64,000 nt of DNA from an uncultured Christensenella sp. (GCA_910585955.1 CAJUGC010000002.1:1-64000), one strand, 5' to 3'. Shown: positions 16,949 through 24,389, counted from the stretch's first letter. Translations and numbers: made by a program. The notes: generated from the sequence alone by a model not told the origin.

Positions 16949-17557
16949 TTGATTTGCCGCCGCGTTCGGCTCTCACGTAAAATAAACCTGCAAGACTTTA
17001 ACTATTTCGTTACGTTTACCTACAATGACGCTCTGCATACAGAAGATAGTTTTAAGAAAGGTCTGAAAACAACGCTCAACAACTTTTCGGCGCGTAAAGG
17101 CTGGAAATATGCCGGCGTATGGGAACGCTCACCGAAGAAACAGCGACTGCACTTTCACGGGCTTTTCGATATACCCGAAGGCACAATGCCACCTATGATG
17201 ATAGAAGTCAACGACTATAACTTTAACACGCACAAACGGCAAATAACGCACCAAAACACCTATTTCAATGACCGTTTCGGACGCTCGGATTTTGAAACGA
17301 TAAACGATAATTCCACGCTCGGCTCTGCCGTTGCGTACATAATGAAATATCTCGAAAAGACGGGCGAAAAGATTGTGTACAGCAAAGGTCTGCCGCAATA
17401 TTTCATCTCCGATATAATGGACGAAGATATACTCTGTCCGTTCGGTATGGAAGATAAAAAGTTATTGCTATACGACAACTTTCGGTGCTGGGACGAAGGC
17501 GTGCTAATGGGCAACGTAAGCAAAAGCGTGATAGCGCAAATGCGGAAAAGCAATTAA
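16949..17557 (+). CDS. HUH-type rolling-circle replication initiator
   Basis: A 202-aa domain with all three Rep motifs. Motif 1 is YFVTFTYND (19-27). The HUH metal-binding motif is RLHFHGLF, with H68 and H70. Motif 3 has Y130 and Y134 (VAYIMKYLEKTGEK). This enzyme class nicks one strand at the replication origin and starts rolling-circle synthesis. As drawn it would start at a TTG with a weak site (AGCGGAA), only 19 residues before motif 1. The in-frame 144-aa protein upstream is more likely its true N terminus. Confidence 0.85.
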   Translation: MICRRVRLSRKINLQDFNYFVTFTYNDALHTEDSFKKGLKTTLNNFSARKGWKYAGVWERSPKKQRLHFHGLFDIPEGTMPPMMIEVNDYNFNTHKRQITHQNTYFNDRFGRSDFETINDNSTLGSAVAYIMKYLEKTGEKIVYSKGLPQYFISDIMDEDILCPFGMEDKKLLLYDNFRCWDEGVLMGNVSKSVIAQMRKSN

Positions 17558-17577
17558 GTTGCCGAGTAAATCTCGGT
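17556..17577 (+). other. hairpin after rep
   Basis: TTGCCGAG/CTCGGTAA with a 5-base loop follows the rep stop. There is no clear T run, so a terminator role is uncertain. Confidence 0.4.
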
Positions 17578-17594
17578 AACTGCTCTCCCGTTGC

Positions 17595-17623
17595 TTGAAA
17601 ATCGCCTTAAAATGTGCTATAAT
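17595..17623 (+). promoter_or_regulatory. promoter of the Bro-N gene
   Basis: TTGAAA (17595-17600), 17 bases, TATAAT (17618-17623) preceded by TGC (extended -10). The same TGCTATAAT occurs before the DUF2971 gene and the putative nuclease operon. Confidence 0.8.
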
Positions 17624-17653
17624 ATTTATACAGTTACTTACGGAGAAAGTTCA

Positions 17654-18508
17654 ATGGAAAATAAGATTAAAGTTTTTGAAAGCAAGCAAGTACGCACCGT
17701 TTGGGATGCAGAAATCGAAGAATGGTATTTTTCCGTTGTGGATATCGTCGCCGTTTTGACTGACAGCGTTGATGCGGCGGCTTATTGGCGCAAGTTAAAA
17801 CAACGCCTTAAAGCCGAAGGAAATGAAACCGTGACAAATTGTCACGGTTTGAAAATGGAAGCACCGGACGGTAAAATGAGAATTACCGACGTTCTTGATA
17901 CAAAAGGTGTTTTGCGGCTGGTACAGTCTATCCCTTCACCAAAAGCCGAGCCGTTCAAAATGTGGCTTGCGCAGGTCGGCAGCGAACGGCTTGAAGAAAT
18001 AGCCGATCCGGAAAAAGCAATCATCCGCGGTGCGGACTACTACCGTGCAAAAGGCTATACGGAAGGCTGGATTAACCAACGCTTGCAGACTATCGAAATG
18101 CGGAAAGAACTTACCGACGAATGGAAAGCGCGTGGAATACAGCAAGATAAAGATTATGCTATTCTTACCAACGAAATGACGAAGGCTTGGAGCGGTCTTA
18201 CCGTGCAGGAATACAAACAAGTCAAAGGCTTAAAAAAAGAGAATTTGCGCGATAATATGACGAATATAGAACTCGTTTTGAATATGCTCGCGGAAGTAAC
18301 AACGACGGCTATTTCACGGCAAGAACAGCCCGAAACTTTTGACGAAAGCAAAATGATAGCACGGCGCGGCGGTAGTGTTGCAAAGAACGCAAGAACGGAC
18401 ATTGAAAGTCAATTAGGACAAACGGTAATATCGCCGCTAAATGCAAGCAATAAGCCTGCGCTTGAAATACAATCTCCGATAGCGGACGATAACGACAGCG
18501 ACGAATAA
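17654..18508 (+). CDS. Bro-N domain phage/element protein
   Basis: A 284-aa protein starting MENKIK; the start is set by GGAG at 17642-17645. The N-terminal ~110 residues (VWDAEIEEWYFSVVDIVAVLTDS, then AYWRKLKQRL) are a Bro-N DNA-binding domain like those of phage antirepressors and DinD. The C-terminal part (KAIIRGADYYRAKGYTEGWI and AWSGLTVQEYKQVKGLKKENLRDNMTNIEL) is the conserved partner domain of this chromosomally widespread family. It has its own promoter. It may regulate lytic or damage responses; the exact role is unknown. Confidence 0.85.
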   Translation: MENKIKVFESKQVRTVWDAEIEEWYFSVVDIVAVLTDSVDAAAYWRKLKQRLKAEGNETVTNCHGLKMEAPDGKMRITDVLDTKGVLRLVQSIPSPKAEPFKMWLAQVGSERLEEIADPEKAIIRGADYYRAKGYTEGWINQRLQTIEMRKELTDEWKARGIQQDKDYAILTNEMTKAWSGLTVQEYKQVKGLKKENLRDNMTNIELVLNMLAEVTTTAISRQEQPETFDESKMIARRGGSVAKNARTDIESQLGQTVISPLNASNKPALEIQSPIADDNDSDE

Positions 18509-18537
18509 GAAATCAGTTGACTACAAATTGTAGCCTA

Positions 18538-18713
18538 CTGAAAAGCACAAAAGACAATGGCACGGTGCAAAGGTGATCGCAGAAAGCCTGCGTGCGACAC
18601 CTTGCACCGCGCCGTTTTGCTTTTCGGTTTGCCTGCCGTTTTCAGTTCATTACGGCGTGTGCGTGTCTGCGCCGCGAAGCGGCGCACTTGTTTCAAGACA
18701 CGCACACGCCGTA
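18538..18713. repeat. two very stable hairpins, candidate origin/packaging region
   Basis: First structure: GGTGCAAAGGTG (18564-18575) pairs with CACCTTGCACC (18598-18608), with inner CGCAG/CTGCG and weaker outer arms. Second: a perfect 17-bp arm TACGGCGTGTGCGTGTC (18651-18667)/GACACGCACACGCCGTA (18697-18713) encloses GCGCCGC-GAA-GCGGCGC (18669-18685). No gene is convincing here. Large hairpins of this kind mark the intergenic origin/packaging region of filamentous phages, but a mobile-element or RNA role is possible. Confidence 0.55.
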
Positions 18714-18761
18714 CAATCACGACTGTTAGTTTTCGGGTAGTAAAAGGGTACTATTGTACGT

Positions 18762-18790
18762 TTGCTTTTTGTTACCGAAAATGCTATAAT
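18762..18790 (+). promoter_or_regulatory. promoter of the DUF2971 gene
   Basis: TTGCTT (18762-18767), 17 bases, TATAAT (18785-18790) with upstream TGC. Confidence 0.75.
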
Positions 18791-18826
18791 ATAAATTGTC
18801 ACGAGTCATATACAAAGGAGTTTTTT

Positions 18827-19681
18827 GTGGGAACAGATAATTTGGTTTATCATTATACAAGTCTGAAAACATTTTATAACATAATTGAAAATCAATCTTT
18901 TTGGCTGACCGATTTATGGTCTTCAATGGATAAAAACGAAATGAGTTATGCCGAAGATTTAATAAAAACAAAAGGCAAAGAATTATTAAATCTTGATTTT
19001 CCTTGTTTTCTTCCTGCAAGAAATTATTTTGCCTTGTCGTGTACAAAATATCCCGATAGTTACTTCCATTTCAATAATTATGCGGATAATTGTTTTGGTG
19101 TATCTATTGGAATCAATAGAGATTTCATGAAAGATGGTTTGAGCGATTGTTCCCGTCTTTTAGGATATCACTTGTCATTTATAGATGTTATTTATGATGA
19201 AGCAACACAAAACAATTTAATTGAGAAATACTTGCTAACAGATAATGGCTTTCCTGAAATAAGTGGTAATCGAAATTTGTCAGATGCGTACAACTACTTT
19301 TTTGCACGCATTAAAAGACCGGAATTTAGTTTGGAAAACGAAATTAGATTTACATATAGGCAAGATTACGGTGGTAGAAAAACCATTGCACTCCCGTTAT
19401 CTGATGGAACTCTCTTTAATTTAGACGAATTTATGTTGAAAATCGGATTAGAGAAATCAACACAAGATGGAATAATTCAAAAAGCAAAATACGCTTGTTT
19501 TGGTAATCAAATAAGAAAATATTACGAAATGTCTTTGAAAGAATTTGGAATTAACAATGTCATTAAAAGTATTATTATTGGTCCGAAATCAAAACAAAGT
19601 TGTGAAGAATTAAAAAGTTATCTAAATTCTCATGGTATCAACGCAGAAGTTAAAAAATCCAAAATAGAACTACGCAATTAA
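18827..19681 (+). CDS. DUF2971-like protein
   Basis: A 284-aa protein from a GTG start chosen because AAAGGAG lies 6 bases upstream and the promoter is at 18785. The opening LVYHYTSLKTFYNIIENQSFWLTDLWSSMDKNE is the DUF2971 signature. Later segments (FALSCTKYPDS, NEIRFTYRQDY) also fit. The family is common in defence islands and phages, and its activity is not established. AT content is higher than in the phage block, suggesting separate acquisition. It is followed 15 bases later by the nucleotidyltransferase gene. Confidence 0.75.
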   Translation: MGTDNLVYHYTSLKTFYNIIENQSFWLTDLWSSMDKNEMSYAEDLIKTKGKELLNLDFPCFLPARNYFALSCTKYPDSYFHFNNYADNCFGVSIGINRDFMKDGLSDCSRLLGYHLSFIDVIYDEATQNNLIEKYLLTDNGFPEISGNRNLSDAYNYFFARIKRPEFSLENEIRFTYRQDYGGRKTIALPLSDGTLFNLDEFMLKIGLEKSTQDGIIQKAKYACFGNQIRKYYEMSLKEFGINNVIKSIIIGPKSKQSCEELKSYLNSHGINAEVKKSKIELRN

Positions 19682-19696
19682 AGGAAGCAAACTATT

Positions 19697-20353
19697 ATGT
19701 ACCAACGAATAACAAAAAAGCAATGTTCTATTGCAAGGCAACGTGCCGACGCAATAATTCGCAGTGTCAAGCAAAAACTAAAAGACAAGTATAAATTTAC
19801 TCCGCGATTGGTCGGTTCGGGTAACTGGGGAACAATGATTGAAGACGAAAATGGCGAATACGATTTGGATTATCAGTTGCTTTTAACTGCAAATTCACCG
19901 TGTTATGATAAAAAGTCAAAGAAATTCCCCGCTCCTACCCAAATTAAAAATGATTTTTTCTCGGCTTTTGAAAGGTCGAAAAAGGGTGAAGAAGTTTTTG
20001 AAAATTCGACTACCGCTATCACTCTTACAAATAAAGACGGAAACCTTTATCATATTGATTTTGTAATTATCAAGACATATCCTGATAATGACTACATAAT
20101 CCGTAGAAATAACAAAAAAGAAACGCCTAATATTAACGAATTTACTTGGAACAAACTACCGCAATGGAAAGAAGCGTACAAATATTTTAAGGGTTTGCCG
20201 CCACAAGAGAAACAGCACTTGATTGAAGATATAATTATTCCTGTAAAACAAAAAGAAAAGTCAAAATCGGAAAACGATCCGACTAAACTCTCGTCTTCCG
20301 CCCTATTTGTTCGGGAGGTCAATAAGTACAGATGTCAGCCAAAGAAGAAATAA
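19697..20353 (+). CDS. nucleotidyltransferase-fold protein of an NTase-HEPN pair
   Basis: A 218-aa protein after AAGGA. The pol-beta/CD-NTase-like active site is visible: VGSGNWGTMIEDENGEYDLDYQL gives the GS helix and the D-x-D pair, and YHIDFVII gives the third Asp. The C terminus is Lys-rich. Its last 22 bases overlap the HEPN gene. MNT-HEPN systems use the NTase to modify and silence a HEPN RNase. This one is longer than the usual minimal NTase, so a different chemistry is possible. Confidence 0.7.
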   Translation: MYQRITKKQCSIARQRADAIIRSVKQKLKDKYKFTPRLVGSGNWGTMIEDENGEYDLDYQLLLTANSPCYDKKSKKFPAPTQIKNDFFSAFERSKKGEEVFENSTTAITLTNKDGNLYHIDFVIIKTYPDNDYIIRRNNKKETPNINEFTWNKLPQWKEAYKYFKGLPPQEKQHLIEDIIIPVKQKEKSKSENDPTKLSSSALFVREVNKYRCQPKKK

Positions 20354-20895
20354 TTGATTATGCTGCGCATAGCGAAGAAATAGAGCATTGGATTGCGTTA
20401 AAAGGTGAAACTAAATATTTGCGATTCGCAAGTATAATTAAAAATTGCGGAACAGACATTCAATGGGAAATATTGAAAGATACATACAGGTACGATAAGC
20501 GTTTGCTTATAAATATTTTCAAGTATTTCTCATTCTTTGAAGAATTTTTAAGAGCGCAAATCTGGAATTTATCACAAGTTGGTTATAAGAAGTTAGAAAG
20601 TGCGTTTTTATGCGAAGCGATAGATGCTGTGATAGAGAATAAAAACAATATTCACTATGAAGGTTTTTCGGTAGATTTACTTGCAAAAAATAGAGACAGT
20701 ATCAACTATCTGCGTAATCGAATCAGCCACAATAAGATAATTTTAGAAAGCAATAAAGACGGCAAAACGATAATACAGTTGTTAATTGCGTTTAAGGAAA
20801 CTTTACCCGAAAGTTACAAGCACGGATTTGTTTCGGACATAAATAAGTGCATCAGCAAATTGAACATTCCGCCTTGTCTTGTTATTGAGTTGTAA
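20332..20895 (+). CDS. HEPN-domain protein, likely RNase toxin
   Basis: A 187-aa all-helical protein. RNRISHNK carries the R-x4-H HEPN catalytic motif, placed near residue 130 between helices as expected. The N-terminal half (YRYDKRLLINIFKYFSFFEEFLRAQIWN) resembles Abi-like HEPN proteins. The start overlaps the NTase gene, with GGGAGG 13 bases upstream inside it. Likely role: RNA cleavage during phage attack, restrained by the NTase partner. Confidence 0.7.
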   Translation: MSAKEEIIDYAAHSEEIEHWIALKGETKYLRFASIIKNCGTDIQWEILKDTYRYDKRLLINIFKYFSFFEEFLRAQIWNLSQVGYKKLESAFLCEAIDAVIENKNNIHYEGFSVDLLAKNRDSINYLRNRISHNKIILESNKDGKTIIQLLIAFKETLPESYKHGFVSDINKCISKLNIPPCLVIEL

Positions 20896-20897
20896 TA

Positions 20898-20937
20898 AAA
20901 AAAGCGAGAGTATTGTACTACTCCCGCTTTAATTTTT
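20898..20937. terminator. bidirectional terminator between HEPN and sigma genes
   Basis: AAAGCGAGAGTA pairs with TACTACTCCCGCTTT with flanking A and T runs. It serves both converging transcripts. Confidence 0.75.
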
Positions 20938-20949
20938 GGGAACGTAGTT

Positions 20950-21570
20950 TTACCCGTAAATAGTCGTATATCTCTGACGCATTTTAATAAAATATTCAAA
21001 TACCGTAGATTGCGCTCTTGCAAGTATCCGTCCTATTTCGGGGTAACTCAATCCGGACATACGGCATTCGAGCGCGACACGCATATTGTCCGTCAAATTA
21101 AGGCTCTGAACGATTTTATCCGCCAAAGCGTAATCTTGCTCTACTTCTTCTTTTATCTCGATTGACGGCTCGTTTGCAGGCGTTAAATCTTCGACGCTTA
21201 TACTCCGCTGATAATCGCTGAATTTGCGGTTTATGAGTTTCGTCATCTTTTTCATACAGGCGATCCGAACGGTTATTTGCTTTCCTTTCTTGTTATAGCC
21301 CAAAACGTCGTTTACGTGCTTTCCGTAGTGTTCGCAAAGGAATAGCGCGCCTTCCTGCACCAAATCGTAACCGTCGCTGAAAACGTGGTTTGTTTCGTTC
21401 TTATGTTTTATATCCGTAAGCAGGTCGGCAAATATTTTTTGCATACGAGTACCTATATGCCCGATAAGATAGCGCGTTTCGGTAAACGCCAAAATCTCCG
21501 CTATTTCAAGTACGTTGTCGGGCGATATTTCTTCTTTGAGAACGTCGAAGTTGAGAATATTGTTTTTCAT
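20950..21570 (-). CDS. sigma-70-like factor
   Basis: A 206-aa protein starting MKNNIL, chosen because an AGGGGGTG site precedes it and the upstream gene stops two bases away. Region 2-like helices lie around residues 55-130 (DGYDLVQEGALFLCEHYG). Region 4 is at the C terminus (LTDNMRVALECRMSGLSYPEIGRILARAQSTVFEYF). It is the third gene of a minus-strand unit headed by an excisionase-like gene. It may direct element gene expression. Confidence 0.8.
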   Translation of the reverse strand: MKNNILNFDVLKEEISPDNVLEIAEILAFTETRYLIGHIGTRMQKIFADLLTDIKHKNETNHVFSDGYDLVQEGALFLCEHYGKHVNDVLGYNKKGKQITVRIACMKKMTKLINRKFSDYQRSISVEDLTPANEPSIEIKEEVEQDYALADKIVQSLNLTDNMRVALECRMSGLSYPEIGRILARAQSTVFEYFIKMRQRYTTIYG

Positions 21571-21571
21571 T

Positions 21572-21820
21572 TTACCGCACCCCCTGAAAATCATTGAGCA
21601 CGATTTTGTTTTCATAGAAACGTCCGTACTCGAAATACAGACTGCCGTCGCCGTCGCGCATAAGATCGTAGGTGTCTTGGCTTATACGTCCTGCGCGGGT
21701 AATTGCTACGGTAACGGTCTGACGGTCGAAATCTACGTCAACGATATTGAACGTAACGTCGTATTCTCCGTCGAAATACGAGAACTCGAAAAGGTAATAA
21801 CGATTAAACTTTGTTTTCAT
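21572..21820 (-). CDS. hypothetical protein, 82 aa
   Basis: A small soluble protein (DVTFNIVDVDFDRQTVTVAITRAG pattern, beta-rich). Its ATG overlaps the stop of the excisionase-like gene (ATGA), and it ends one base before the sigma-like gene. It is therefore part of a coupled xis-82aa-sigma operon. No family is recognised. Confidence 0.65.
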   Translation of the reverse strand: MKTKFNRYYLFEFSYFDGEYDVTFNIVDVDFDRQTVTVAITRAGRISQDTYDLMRDGDGSLYFEYGRFYENKIVLNDFQGVR

Positions 21821-22032
21821 CTTATTTCTCCTTCAATACCGTTTGAAAGATAATTCATAAGACTATCAATGAAAACTAATGTCTTATTGCCGATATAAAG
21901 ACATTTGATTTTTCCTTGTTTGCACCATTGTCGAAGCGTATGTAAAGTGATAGCGGTTTCGGGATCGCTTTCTTTCACCAACTCATACGCTTTTCTAATA
22001 CTTCTTAACTTTTGGGGGACTTTGTTTTCCAT
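21817..22032 (-). CDS. excisionase-like small HTH protein (copy 2)
   Basis: A 71-aa protein; start fixed by AGGAG at 22041-22045. SIRKAYELVKES, TLHTLRQWCKQGKIKCL and LVFIDSLMNYL align with copy 1 at 1531-1710 without gaps, so the two are paralogues. There is no adjacent integrase, so either it serves the left integrase or it remains from a second element. Palindrome C begins about 20 bases upstream of its start codon. Confidence 0.85.
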   Translation of the reverse strand: MENKVPQKLRSIRKAYELVKESDPETAITLHTLRQWCKQGKIKCLYIGNKTLVFIDSLMNYLSNGIEGEIR

Positions 22033-22052
22033 AGGTTCAACTCCTAATTTTT

Positions 22053-22288
22053 ATTTTTGCCTTTCGGCAATCATAGGAAGTAGCACGGGGGAAAGCAACC
22101 TATGTTGCTTTAATATCGGAAAGCGACACGGAAGTCAACGACAAGAAAAAAATATTGACGTAAAAAGAAAGCCGAACAGGTTATGTACCCATTCGGCTCT
22201 GACTGGCATTATAAAGTTTTAAGCAATAATTTTTTCCGTTGACTTGTGATTTTCTTTGTGCTACGACCAACTGCCGAAAGGCAAAAAT
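22053..22288. repeat. 236-bp palindromic element, copy C (diverged)
   Basis: A perfect 17-bp inverted repeat ATTTTTGCCTTTCGGCA (22053-22069)/TGCCGAAAGGCAAAAAT (22272-22288) closes the element. Inner arms are AAGTCAACG/CGTTGACTT (22132-22140/22237-22245), AAAAAAATATTG/CAATAATTTTTT (one mismatch) and AGCCGAA/TTCGGCT. Compared with copies A and B the outer hairpin changed from TGTC-GAAA-GACA to TGCC-GAAA-GGCA, a compensatory change. Confidence 0.8.
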
Positions 22289-22358
22289 TAGAGAGCAAAT
22301 TATTTTATTTTTTTGAAGATTTGTGCTATAATAAATAAAATTCAAAGGGGTAATATTT

Positions 22359-23483
22359 ATGACTCAATCTGAAACCATTTGTAATGAAATAGGCGCAAAA
22401 TTTTTCTGTAAAGATTTCGTATATGAAAACTTAAAATATTTCAATGAAAAAAATAATAAAGTTGAACTCTGCGATGGGCTTTTTGAATATTTAGATATAT
22501 ATGTCGCTTTACAAGTCAAAGAACGCAATATAAAAAATCAAGGTAAATCAAATGAAGATTGGCTTAACGACGTTGTTTATGGTGAAGCGGTTGAGCAAAT
22601 TGAAGTAACTATTAAAGCGATTAAAACCAACTCAATAACCGTTAATGATTTGTATCATCAACCCGTAAAAATCAATAGCACCTTTGATATTTGTCCTATT
22701 ATTATTTTTGATAATCCTGCAATTATAAAATATAACCGACTTATTCAACTTGAAAACGTAGAAAAAACGATTGTTAATGTTTTCAGCATTTCCGATTATA
22801 AAGCCATGATGGAAACACTTGTACATCCTTATGATATTATTTATTATCTGCAAGAACGAACGGCATGGTTAAATCAAATGCAAGGACTTCCTAATATTGT
22901 ATTTGGCGAGAGCGATAATGTTAGTATCATTTCCAGAATAGAAACAGAAGAAGATTTTGCGTCTTTTTTTGAAAAATATATTTATGATGGGCTATCAAAT
23001 AAAAAAGAAGATGCCCTGCAATTATTAGCGCTTATCAATAAATTTAGAGAAAAGCAAGTTAAGAAATGTCCACAATATAAATCCATATTGCATCTTTTAC
23101 AAAAAATAGAACCAAAACAAGCAAGCCCTTTTATGTCGCGATTTTGGAACTCTTGGAAAAATGCCTGTAACAATATAATTGATTTTTCCAAAGCCATTTG
23201 TGTATTAGAAAAAGATAAAAAAACAAGTATAGTCTTTAATTCGACAACATCAGAACTTGCAAAACCAGATTATTATCAAATGCTTTGTGATGCCAAGCAG
23301 CAACAACATAAGGTTGATGCTGTGCTTTTAATAGTGTTTATTGGAGAATCAAAAACAGACTGCCGAATAGATTGGATATATTTTGAAAGACCATTTATTG
23401 AAGAACCAGAAGTATTAAATGAATACATTAAAATGGGACTTATACCGTCCACATACACAGTTAAAATGCAGGATAATAAATAA
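22359..23483 (+). CDS. putative PD-(D/E)XK-type nuclease, first gene of a defence-like pair
   Basis: A 374-aa soluble protein, start after AAAGGGG. Near residues 37-60 it reads ELCDGLFEYLDIYVALQVKER, an acid-strand-Q-x-K arrangement like restriction-endonuclease-fold enzymes. The rest (SDYKAMMETLVHPYDIIYYLQERTAWL and a C-terminal alpha/beta region) matches nothing I know. An extended -10 (TGCTATAAT at about 22324-22332) precedes it. Base composition is AT-rich. The nuclease assignment is tentative. Confidence 0.5.
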   Translation: MTQSETICNEIGAKFFCKDFVYENLKYFNEKNNKVELCDGLFEYLDIYVALQVKERNIKNQGKSNEDWLNDVVYGEAVEQIEVTIKAIKTNSITVNDLYHQPVKINSTFDICPIIIFDNPAIIKYNRLIQLENVEKTIVNVFSISDYKAMMETLVHPYDIIYYLQERTAWLNQMQGLPNIVFGESDNVSIISRIETEEDFASFFEKYIYDGLSNKKEDALQLLALINKFREKQVKKCPQYKSILHLLQKIEPKQASPFMSRFWNSWKNACNNIIDFSKAICVLEKDKKTSIVFNSTTSELAKPDYYQMLCDAKQQQHKVDAVLLIVFIGESKTDCRIDWIYFERPFIEEPEVLNEYIKMGLIPSTYTVKMQDNK

Positions 23484-23485
23484 GT

Positions 23486-24220
23486 ATGTTTATCAAATAC
23501 GGAGAAGCAAAATATTTAGAAAATTTTTACCGTTTAGGTGAAATGTATTTCAGCCCTTGTGTTAAATTTAGAGAATTAGAAGAAAGTCAAGTCAAAGGTA
23601 TCGGTGATAAAGACGATGGTGGAATACGCACAAGAAACAGTCAATGTTATATTGCGCCTCAAAACGGGCAAGCATTTTTTGTTTCTAATGCGGAAATTTC
23701 TTTTATAACGGATTGTTGTCGATTTACACCAACTTACTGCTTAAAACATACAAACACACCGTATATAAGCGAGCAAGAATACATAACACTTTCAAATCAA
23801 TTTCCCAAACATACTCACGCTTTAATAATTGAAAATGAAGATGACTTTTTAGAGAATGTAAGATATCATTTTAGGAATAAAGCATTTGCCCATAAGATAT
23901 ATTATCAGGACGATTTGATGACTGACTTTTCAGAATTTTTATTTAATGGCGATTCTGATATACAGTTTTATAAACCTACTGCGCCAAAACATAAATATTT
24001 TTTTGAAGTTGTAGAGAAAAATTTAGATGATATTACAATAAGGTCATTACGTATTGATAAATCTAATGCACACAAAACAATGTTTCGTAAAGGACTGTTC
24101 TTTAAGACACAACAAGAATATAGAATTGTTTTACCGCACTTAAAAATTGGTGAAGGCACTACTTATAATATCGCACCTTTCAATGCAAAACTAATTCAAA
24201 TAAAAGAATTGCTACGTTAA
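23486..24220 (+). CDS. hypothetical protein, second gene of the pair
   Basis: A 244-aa soluble protein starting two bases after the previous stop, so co-translated. The opening YLENFYRLGEMYFSPCVKFRELE and the GIGDKDDGG segment have a pattern reminiscent of DUF2971-like proteins, but the relation is not certain. There is no membrane segment or clear catalytic motif. Its place next to the attachment site and a possible nuclease suggests an anti-phage pair. Confidence 0.55.
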   Translation: MFIKYGEAKYLENFYRLGEMYFSPCVKFRELEESQVKGIGDKDDGGIRTRNSQCYIAPQNGQAFFVSNAEISFITDCCRFTPTYCLKHTNTPYISEQEYITLSNQFPKHTHALIIENEDDFLENVRYHFRNKAFAHKIYYQDDLMTDFSEFLFNGDSDIQFYKPTAPKHKYFFEVVEKNLDDITIRSLRIDKSNAHKTMFRKGLFFKTQQEYRIVLPHLKIGEGTTYNIAPFNAKLIQIKELLR

Positions 24221-24389
24221 AATTATTGGTATAAAATTGGTATAAACTCGATTTGAAAGTCAATTTACGATAGTTTTTAAGTTAAAAGTCAGAGCAAAAA
24301 TGCCCTAAAAACTACCGCGCAATCTTAAAATCCGTAATATTTAGGAGAAATAGCGAACTTTTGATACCATATTTGAAGAATCGGGGCAA
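24221..24389. other. right-end intergenic region with direct and inverted repeats
   Basis: ATTGGTATAAA occurs twice in tandem (about 24224-24246), and the inverted form TTTTGATACCA lies at about 24360-24370. TAGTTTTTA (24271-24279) pairs with TAAAAACTA (24306-24314). Such repeats beside an attachment core could be integrase arm sites. No gene is seen. Confidence 0.4.

Noticed and set aside
18557..18826. Longer upstream start for the DUF2971 gene
   Set aside because: The extra 90 codons would run through the two large hairpins and upstream of the promoter at 18762-18790. The GTG at 18827 has a good ribosome site.
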